Assembly (NCBI GenBank): GCA_963924555.1
Contig: OZ004586.1
Coordinates: 62,001 to 126,000 of the forward strand
Source of the DNA: Crambe crambe
Lineage: Eukaryota > Porifera > Demospongiae > Poecilosclerida > Crambeidae
Length of the DNA: 64,000 nucleotides
Direction of reading: 5' to 3'
Positions 56,767-64,000 of this stretch are shown here, one piece after another. Both the position numbers and the translations under genes were made by a program. Position 1 is the first letter of the stretch, and every line of letters begins with the position of its first letter. Below the pieces are notes generated by a model, which was not told where the DNA came from, did no database searches, and saw only the letters and a program-made list of their open reading frames with translations.

Positions 56767-59700
56767 ATGAATCAACGGAAACACTCTGACAGGTTTGTTG
56801 GCCAAAAGCCTGTTTTGTATTTGCTGAATCAGCATTCTATAATGCCTGCCTCTGACAGAGTGGAAGGAGATAAAGGCAACCTCAAAGTAAAGACATACAA
56901 GAATCTGGTAAGCTGGCTCATTCAGTGGCCACAGTTTGGTTGTTCTTAGAGAGGTGCAAAGTTTGAGCTCCTTCCATTCAAGTAGCCAAGCAAGATTACG
57001 AAAGGCTCACCACATCTAAGTCAAGATAGGAGAATAAAATTTAGTATTGCCACACTTTATACATGATTCGGCTTGATTTACAACTCAAATCTGTTCGTAT
57101 TCTGTAGTATACAGAGACTTGGAACCACCATCACAGCAGTGGGCGAAACTCTTCTGAAGATCCAGATATAGCATCCACTCAGGCAGAGAGGCACCTCTCA
57201 AATGCACGCAACCACCCACAGGCTGACTTGCAGGCCAGGACCTCCACTGACTCCTCTACTCCTAGAGTCGTCCACACTCCAAGCCAAAGTGCCAGACTCT
57301 GTGCGTTCCGCTGCTTGCTTATTTTCACGGTTGTTGTATTTATCCTCTCTGCCTCTTGGTTTCAGCATCTAACCACGTCCATAATCGTAAGAGTGAGGAG
57401 CGTGGTGTGGACACAAAATCACATGACTCCACGCCGTCCAATGGGAAGAGGCAGAGAAGTGTGGAGAGGGAGGAACAGGAGGACAGTGTATGGACGGAGC
57501 ACATTAGTTCCTCTGGACGTGTCTATTACTACAACAAGCAGCTGGACAAATCTCAATGGGAACGTCCAAAAGCTTCCCTCAAAAAGTCAGTTTTACCTTC
57601 AGCAAAAAAAAAAAAAAAAAGAATGAAAATTAAAGATTATTTTTTAGGGCAAAGACTGAATCCTCGCATGCTAGTGCTGGAAGTGGGAAGACAACGGTGG
57701 GTTCAACCTCTTCCTCTGCTAGCAAGTCCTTACACCACGAAGGGCACAGGTCATCAGGGGAGAGTGTAAGTAAGGGGAGTGGCCATACTCGCTCTGAGAG
57801 GGGAGGTGGTCATTCCCACAGAGAGAGAGGGAGTAATCGATCAGCCAAAGATGGTGGTGGTGGTAGGGATATCAATAAGTATGCCAGTGTCCAAGGGGAG
57901 AGGAACAAGCACGGCAGTGCTCAAGGGGAGAGAACCAGCAAGCTCCGTGATAGGTCAGTATAATGTGGGGATAAATCACGGCATAATCTGAACTATTAAT
58001 CATCATAATTTAGCCATTATCATTCAAGACACTCGTCGCGTAGTAGCCACTCTCGCTCGTCATCTCCAATAGGACTGAAACACGGTACTTCTCACTCGAG
58101 TAGCAGTAAAAGCTCAGCCCACTCCAGGTCACGCACTCACGGAGCGGCCAGCGCCTCAGAGAAAGCACACAAGAGCAAATCTTATAGTTCTCACTCAAAT
58201 AGTGAGTTTAACAGAAATAGTCGTAAATAGTATTTTTAATTATGTATTTGCAGCCCACCATCCCTCCGTATCTCCTGCCTCCACCCCCAAAGGTGTCCAA
58301 CTAATCTCCCCTACCACCCCCAGCAGTGGCCCTGCTCTTTCAACCCCCAGCACTCTCCCCATTCCTTCAAACTTCTCTCAGACACTGTCTACCACACAAC
58401 ATCTCATCGACCAGAACTCCATCATCCTCGAGAAGAGACAGAGAATTCTAGCTGGGGAAACGACACCCACTCCTGCCACTGCCAACCAAACTCCAAACAG
58501 CAGCTTGGTAAGTGTACAAGACATGCACAGTATGGAAAGAACCACTAAAGTATGCCAAACTTCTCCTTCTCTTTCTCCAGATATCTGGTACTCCACCAAC
58601 ACATCATGCTCAACCACTAGCCAGAAAGAAGTTGCCTCTTCCTGCACAGACGCAACAGCCTCTGCTGGCCAATTCTTATTCCACTGTCCCTCTCTCCCTC
58701 CCCCAACAAAATATGGGTGGGGTTATGTACCAACCGCAAGTAGGTGTGGCAGTGGTGGGATCCCCTCAAGCTAGTGTGGATGCTGCAGGTATGTGCATCA
58801 TAAGTTGATGTTTTTTTAAATTGTCTTTTAACTCTTGTTGGTTTTAGGTCTCCATCCACTACAGAAAGCATTGCTATTACAAAACCAGCAGCAGCAACAA
58901 CAACAACTAATACAGCAACAACAACAACAACAGATGTTACAACAACAACAAGTACTACAACAGCAGCAACAAGTTGTCTATCCTGCTGGAGTGGTGGAGC
59001 CTAATCTCCAAGCCCCACCCACTGCCATCCCACCTCACATGAACTCGCTTCAGTCGCCCCACCCCACATCCCCTCTCCTCCAATCTCCTGTCCCCATTAC
59101 TCAACATGCAACTGGTGGGACACCTGGCTACCCAGCCCCTGCTCCTGCTGGTATGCAACCTTTGACCCCTCTCCAACCCAATATTTTTGCCATGCCGGCA
59201 AGGGCTTCACTGAACTATGACCCCTCTGCTGTGGTACCAGTAACACAGTTATCATTAATGAACTCGAAAGTTCTGCAAAAGCCAATGTCCCGACTTGCCT
59301 ACCAGCACCAAGTCCACCCAGGTGGTCCCCAACCTGGTCCCACTCTTGATGTGTTACAGTTCCCCGATGTAGGAGTTCTGGAAAAGGGGGTGGGATCACT
59401 AACTGATATGGAGTTAGTGGATAGAGGACTTGCTGGATACTGGTTACAGCACTATGAAACAATGTCCAAACAGGTAAACTGGAGACTTTGAAGAACTTTA
59501 CTCTCCAGAGTGTTTAATGACTTGTATTTTGTGCAGGTGGACCAGTGTCAGTTGGAGACCATGCGTAGAAAAACTGTGGAGAGCTTTTTCCTGTCTGGTC
59601 AACTCATGAAGAAAAGGCTTTTCTTGGAAGGGAATCAATTAAAGACGACCTCCAGAAACCAACGGTATAATCTTTACTTACAGCTATAGATAGCAGCAGA

Positions 59701-59773
59701 ATGATTTTGCTTCATCAATCTTTATAGATTAGCACATCTCCACTCACTCACTCTGGAACTGGATAAGAGATGA
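56767..59773 (+). CDS. WAC: WAC-like WW-domain adaptor with coiled coil
   Basis: The start MNQRKHSDR at 56767 splices to VEGDKGNLKVKTYKNL and a His/Ser-rich segment. The WW domain (SVWTEHISSSGRVYYYNKQL, DKSQWERPKA) is nearly the WAC sequence (WSEHISSSGKKYYYN...VSQWEKPKEW). A long Ser/Arg and Pro/Gln-rich middle contains a glutamine tract (58873-58975). The C-terminal helix (TTSRNQRLAHLHSLTLELDK) recalls the WAC end ([20 protein letters not shown]). The final exon (59728-59773) is short and reached by a donor after NQ(R). WAC links RNA polymerase II to the RNF20/40 H2B ubiquitin ligase and also affects mTOR and Golgi biology in vertebrates. The middle is poorly conserved, so exon limits there are less sure. 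Confidence 0.78.
58873..58975 (+). repeat. CAA/CAG tract coding polyglutamine in WAC
   Basis: Mixed CAA/CAG codons give runs of Gln interrupted by Leu, Ile, Met and Val. Mixed codon use suggests selection on the amino-acid run or an old repeat, since a young microsatellite would be pure. Confidence 0.9.
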
Positions 59774-60266
59774 CCCCTATCAATTAGGTTTTTCAATTCT
59801 CCACACTTTACCTATAATAACCAGAGATCAGAGCTGTTTCACGTTCAGTGGACATTGAAGCAACTATCTCGCCACTCTTACAGTGTTAAAAGTTTATACT
59901 CCATTTGCCTTCTCTAGCTCTGTGTGCCTAAACTAAATTTATGTTACTAACTTGCACATGTATACCCACTTCTTAAAACTTCTTCAGTAATAATTTTTAT
60001 GCAATACTGAATCCATGATCCATCCACTCAAATCAGTGTATAAGCTAGTCTGTTATCAGGAACCTCTGATATGGGACCCTCCAAGAAAAGAACAAAGGAT
60101 GCTCTTTTGGGCCCCTTGCTGCATTTAATACTTTTGAGAAAGGGACAAGCTTTCTACAAAGGACAAACCCAAAGTGTCCTTTACTCGGAGGTTCCACTGG
60201 CACTCTTATAAAATCAGACTTTAAATACATGTATTTCCATGACAATAATACAGCATCTGTGAGAGC
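59774..60266. other. Convergent 3' gap between WAC and GORASP
   Basis: About 490 bases between convergent stops. A local foldback is present: AGGAACCTCTGATATGGGACC (60058-60078) and related words near 60180-60200 (GAGGTTCCACTGG) are partly complementary, with AAGGGACAAGCTTT between. No gene seen. Confidence 0.4.
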
Positions 60267-62074
60267 TTAGGCATTGGAAGTGGAAGGAATAAGGTTGGGA
60301 CTAGGACCTAAGCTGATGGTTGGTGCAACAGTTGGTAAGCTGATGGTAGGAGGACCTTGGGGCAATCCTGTTGAAGACACACCTCCTCCATTGTGCGCGA
60401 GAGAACTAGACACAGGGACCTGCGTGACAGGGAAGGTTGGATTGCTCATTGGTGGTGGACTGCTCATATGCATACTCCCAGTGTGCATAAACTGCTGAGT
60501 CGGCATTCCTGGGAGAGTGCTTTGGGGTGTGGCAGTGAGAGGGGCTGTGGTCATCAGCGGTGCCTGCTGTCCAGGGTCAGGATGATGCTGATGTGGGGAC
60601 ACAGACTGTTGCAAGGAGCGCAAGACAGTCACGGGTGCTGGGATCAGTGACTCTGGGAGGATGGGCAAACGTGAGGAATCGGATATCGATAATTCCTGTA
60701 CTCCAGCCTCCAGTGCTGCTGGTGCCACTTCAGTAGGGTGTCTGGACAATGCTTCGGCTCCTTGGGGTGCCATAGGAGGGTTGCTGGATAGATCTCCACC
60801 GCCTCCCTGTGCCTCCACAGGTGGTTGGGATCCCACGGCATCTCTAGGGGTCAAGGCAGCCTGTCCTGGTGTTCCTGGTTGGCTGGGCACTGAAAGTGGA
60901 GCCTAGAAAGGGACAGGATGCGAGTGAGGAAGGAAATAAAGAGGAATGAAACAACCACTTACATCGGCATAACCTTCACCCCCCAGACCAGACTCCACTC
61001 TCTTCCCTCCATCTGGGACGTCCACAGCCACACCCCTTTCAGGATCAGCAGGTTTTTGCTCTTCCTCTTTGTCAGGGATGCGGTGCAAGTAGCCATAACC
61101 AATGCCACACCCCAAACTCCCTTCCCCGCCCCATTCAGAATTAGGAGTTAGCATTACCTGCAGGAGAAAGACAAGGAAATGGAAATAATATACCACATTG
61201 CAATGTAGTTATGCAAAGACACCGCAATGAATCCCTTGTAGTCCAAGCTTATGTCTTGTTTAAAGTCACATAACAACCCCCTATCCTTTGTTTCTCATAA
61301 TAAGATTTAGCCCTTACCTCTCTACAGCTATCACTAAGTGAGTTGTAGACGTAGAGCTTGATGGGTTTGTGGTTATTGGCTTCCACAAGAGAGTAGAGGT
61401 CGTCCTCACTAGTCATGGCATCCGAACCAACAATATAGTCAGTATGGGGGATCAAACCGGCCTGTGCTGCCGGAGAGTTAGGATGCACCTCCTGAAATCA
61501 AATGAAAATGTGGTGTGCTTTAAATGGAACTCAATTATCAGGTAGCTGGATTATCTTACCAACACATGCCACACGTTCTCTGCTGCTTTTTCAAATGAGC
61601 AGAACCGGATGGAGACACCCAGTAAACCTTGTCCTCCCCAAGTATTACTTGGCACCAGTCTAATATCTATACATTCAATAAAAGTATTAGGCCTATAGGA
61701 GTATTCTATAATACATACCTCTGGTTTTGCGGCTCTTGGAGTTAAAGATTGTGATCCTAACTGGTTGGTCAATGTACTTCTGCAGTATCTGCTTCAACAT
61801 ATCATTCTCCTGGTTCTATTCAGAACAATACCAGTCATAATAGCTAACCATCAGGGGCATTTGCCACACTCACCAGTCTAACTCCATCAATTGATATTAT
61901 GAAGTCAAAGAACGGCTCCAAGGCAGTATGCTGTGCAGGTGAGTTGTCTAATACCTAGCAAATTGAGCGTTCATATCTTCCATCCCTGAACTTGGCACTT
62001 TCTTTTCTCACCTTGAGGACGTGATAACCTTCTGAGCCTCCTCCTGGGACTTCAGTCGACTGACCTCCCCCCAT
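60267..62074 (-). CDS. GORASP2: Golgi reassembly-stacking protein (GRASP55/65 family)
   Basis: It begins [20 protein letters not shown], matching human GORASP2 [20 protein letters not shown], including the myristoylated Gly2. Two PDZ-like GRASP subdomains follow ([89 protein letters not shown]). A Pro/Ser-rich tail encoded mostly by the last exon is the regulatory, phosphorylated part in vertebrates. GRASPs link Golgi cisternae by trans-oligomerisation and support unconventional secretion. An early animal would carry one GRASP; calling it GORASP2 rather than GORASP1 is by resemblance only. It is divergent from the CAP-Gly gene with 202 bases between starts. Confidence 0.94.
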
Positions 62075-62276
62075 TACTCACTACTCTCTTACTACAGTGA
62101 ACGCAGCTACTTCACAAAGAGCGTATTGTCCGCCTAAAGCAAGGAAGGTTGTGTACAATCTCCACTCCAATGCATGAAGTGCACGTTGAATTATGACGTC
62201 ATAAGGGTCACGTGATCTAGTTTTGCGCGCGCGTTAAAGTATATTGTAGCAACGAGCCCCACCCTTTTTTTGTATC
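62075..62276. promoter_or_regulatory. Bidirectional GORASP / CAP-Gly promoter with CRE and E-box
   Basis: Within 202 bases between divergent starts lie a perfect CRE TGACGTCA (62194-62201), a palindromic E-box TCACGTGA (62208-62215) and GCGCGCGCG (62225-62233). CREB3/ATF-type factors and MiT/TFE E-box factors regulate Golgi genes under Golgi stress in mammals, which would suit a GRASP gene; that link is inference. Confidence 0.6.
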
Positions 62277-64000
62277 ATGGAGACTTCCACTGCTCCTGCT
62301 GAGAAAGAGAAGACTGCAAATGCAGCCATCAAATCTCCAGGTAACTAGCCACTAAATACAATTACAACAGCTGATCTTTTTTTAGATTTGAAGGGAAGCA
62401 AAGCAGTTGAAGCTGAAGATCAAGAAAAAGGGAAGGGAGAACCAGAACAGTCATCTGTGACAGCTGCAGCTACTGCAGAAGAGATTAAAAGTATGCCCTC
62501 AAATGACAAGTAGCTAAGACTTCATTATAATGATCCATGCAGGTGCCTCTGCTGTTAGCTTAATAGAAGCTGTGAGTTAACTGTAGCCATGGTGATTTGT
62601 GACTTGGACTGACTTGAACATGATGTATGTAGCTTGGTCTAGCTGGAAAGGGAGAGAGGTCACTGCAAGGAATGCTGCAAGGAATGCAGACAGATGTGTC
62701 TTTAGCTCTGCAGGAGTTGATCGCCATCACCACACACGATGATAACTTGGAGAGACAATACAAAGAAGGTAACTAGCTAGCTATGTGCTATCTGCATTGA
62801 GCCTTGAGTCATGTATTCATACAGTGGTTTCAGAGAATACCAAGCTGCACAGTGAATTGGAGAAAGCTAGAAATGAAATAAGGGTATGTTGTTGGTGGCT
62901 GATAATTATTGTAGATTGATATTCTCATATTTTATGTATAGCATCTGAGAGGTCAACTTTCAATTATCCAGGTAAAAAATAGTCGTTATGATTCGGTCAT
63001 CCTACATAGAGAACACTTTCTATTAGTTTTCTTGTTAAAATTTCAGATGACACCTTCTGAAATCAGAGAGGAAAAAGCTAGAGCTCAGCTCAGAGAGAAA
63101 AGGCGCCAGGAAAAGTAAGTTAAAAAGTCTGAATTTCTATAATTAATTTTTGGCATGAATTTTGGTTAGGGAGAGATTGATAGAGCAGCAGAGGGCAAAG
63201 GTGAGATGAGATGAGTTGGATCTGTAAGAACCTTACCCACATCAAGTCTACACATTGCAGGGCCAAGCAGAAGGGACCATCTATGTACCTACGGCTGCAG
63301 AGAGAGCCAGAACAGTGGACGCCAAGGGGAACTATGTGGATCACAGGTAGGTCATCCCTCTTGCCCCTCCCCCAATACGCATAATTATGTGATGATAATC
63401 ACTATACCACAGGCTCCATCGTCACACCCGAAGCTCCACATATCCCACAGCCCAGACTCTTCCTTCCCTCTCTCCTCAGCAGCCTGGGAAGCATGGAGAC
63501 GCCACTCTCCCCCCTCCCCTCGTGGGTTGTGCCTGTTCCGAGTGTAAGAGCAAGCAGAGTCTTGGAGCCCTCACTCTCGGAAAGGGACTGTGCCAACGAC
63601 ACCTCACCAATCAAATCACAAAGTGAGTCGGGAAGATGACTGAATGTCACCAAATTGCTCATTTTATTCAATGCTAGGAGTGGACAGCAGATTCTACTGG
63701 GGGATAAAGTGATCATCAGGGGAGAGAGACTGGGAGTTATCAGTTACATTGGAAAGTTGGATTTTGATCCTTTCGATCAGATCTACATCGGAGTCCATTT
63801 GGATATGCCAGGTGACGTCTCCAGTCACCATGCTAGCCAGCCAATTATTTGTTTTCTATCTCCTTTAGTTGGCAACAGCAATGGAACATTGAAAGGACGA
63901 CGCTACTTCCAGTGTCCACCTAACCATGGTGTCTTTGTCAAACCCATTGACATCATCTGTGTCACAGGAAGAAAGGTAGCATCACTATAACTTTATTCAA
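62277..64000 (+). CDS. CAP-Gly domain protein with N-terminal coiled coil (partial, runs off the window)
   Basis: Exons joined in phase give METSTAPAEKEKTANAAIKS, an acidic/charged start, and a helical stretch with SLQGMLQGMQTDVSLALQEL. A coiled coil follows (VVSENTKLHSELEKARNEIR, KARAQLREKRRQEKERLIEQ), then a linker with IYVPTAAERARTVDAKG. A short Cys/His group comes next (GCACSECKSKQSLGALTLGK, GLCQRHL). The CAP-Gly domain (GDKVIIRGERLGVISYIGKL, QIYIGVHLDMPGGNSNGTLK or similar, YFQCPPNHGVFVKP) is last. CAP-Gly domains bind EEY/F tails of microtubules and EB proteins. The architecture does not match CLIP1, TBCB, TBCE or DCTN1 as I know them, so I leave it unnamed. It continues past 64000 after a donor at about 63975. 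Confidence 0.75.

Overview
The window is nuclear DNA from an early-branching animal, most likely a demosponge (inference). The evidence is a compact layout of 18 intron-rich genes, introns usually 40-150 bp, gene gaps of 100-1000 bp, and a mix of animal-only genes (Wnt, transglutaminase, WAC, SPATS2-like) and flagellar genes (TCTE1/DRC5, CCDC89). I saw no rRNA, tRNA, CRISPR or phage-like feature and no intact transposon. Gene models below were joined by hand from reading frames, splice sites and remembered family sequences; coordinates run from start codon to stop codon and include introns.

Layout: ANKIB1 (+, 531-4911); NOP58 (-, 5036-7408) head to head with a transglutaminase (+, 7584-10229); TCTE1/DRC5 (+, 10417-12368); two adjacent unrecognised membrane proteins with tyrosine-rich tails (-, 12498-14639 and 15696-20189); UBE2F (+, 20426-21448); PDE1 (+, 21924-24776); CCDC89 (-, 25681-27190) head to head with NSF (+, 27516-30688); a SPATS2-like gene (-, 31060-34146) head to head with GOSR2/membrin (+, 34372-39683); Wnt (+, 40355-43175); CNPPD1 (+, 44123-50221); PLEKHA8/FAPP2 (-, 50381-53063); an exostosin-family GT47 gene (-, 53257-56321) head to head with WAC (+, 56767-59773); GORASP (-, 60267-62074) head to head with a CAP-Gly gene (+, 62277 to beyond the right edge).

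Two points stand out. First, the order NSF - SPATS2-like - GOSR2 - Wnt - CNPPD1 recalls human 17q21 (NSF-WNT3-WNT9B-GOSR2) and 2q35 (WNT6-WNT10A near CNPPD1). About ten genes here have human relatives on the four HOX-bearing regions (2q, 7p, 12q, 17q), although no homeobox is present. Second, the 12.5-20.2 kb pair looks like a transmembrane signalling module. One protein has almost no ectodomain, a CRRKC juxtamembrane motif, four Y-x-G-x-Y-E-R repeats, NPxY and PPxY motifs and an ITAM-like YxxL pair. The other has an Ig-like domain, a long threonine-rich stalk and seven tandem IYGN motifs of the Grb2-SH2 type.

Several genes act in the secretory pathway (NSF, GOSR2, GORASP, PLEKHA8, exostosin), and Wnt is itself a secreted product. 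Smaller features include three GC-AG introns, a minisatellite that multiplies a 5' splice site, a (CT)n microsatellite serving as a polypyrimidine tract, foldback repeats, and CRE, CACGTG and NRF1-like words in promoters.
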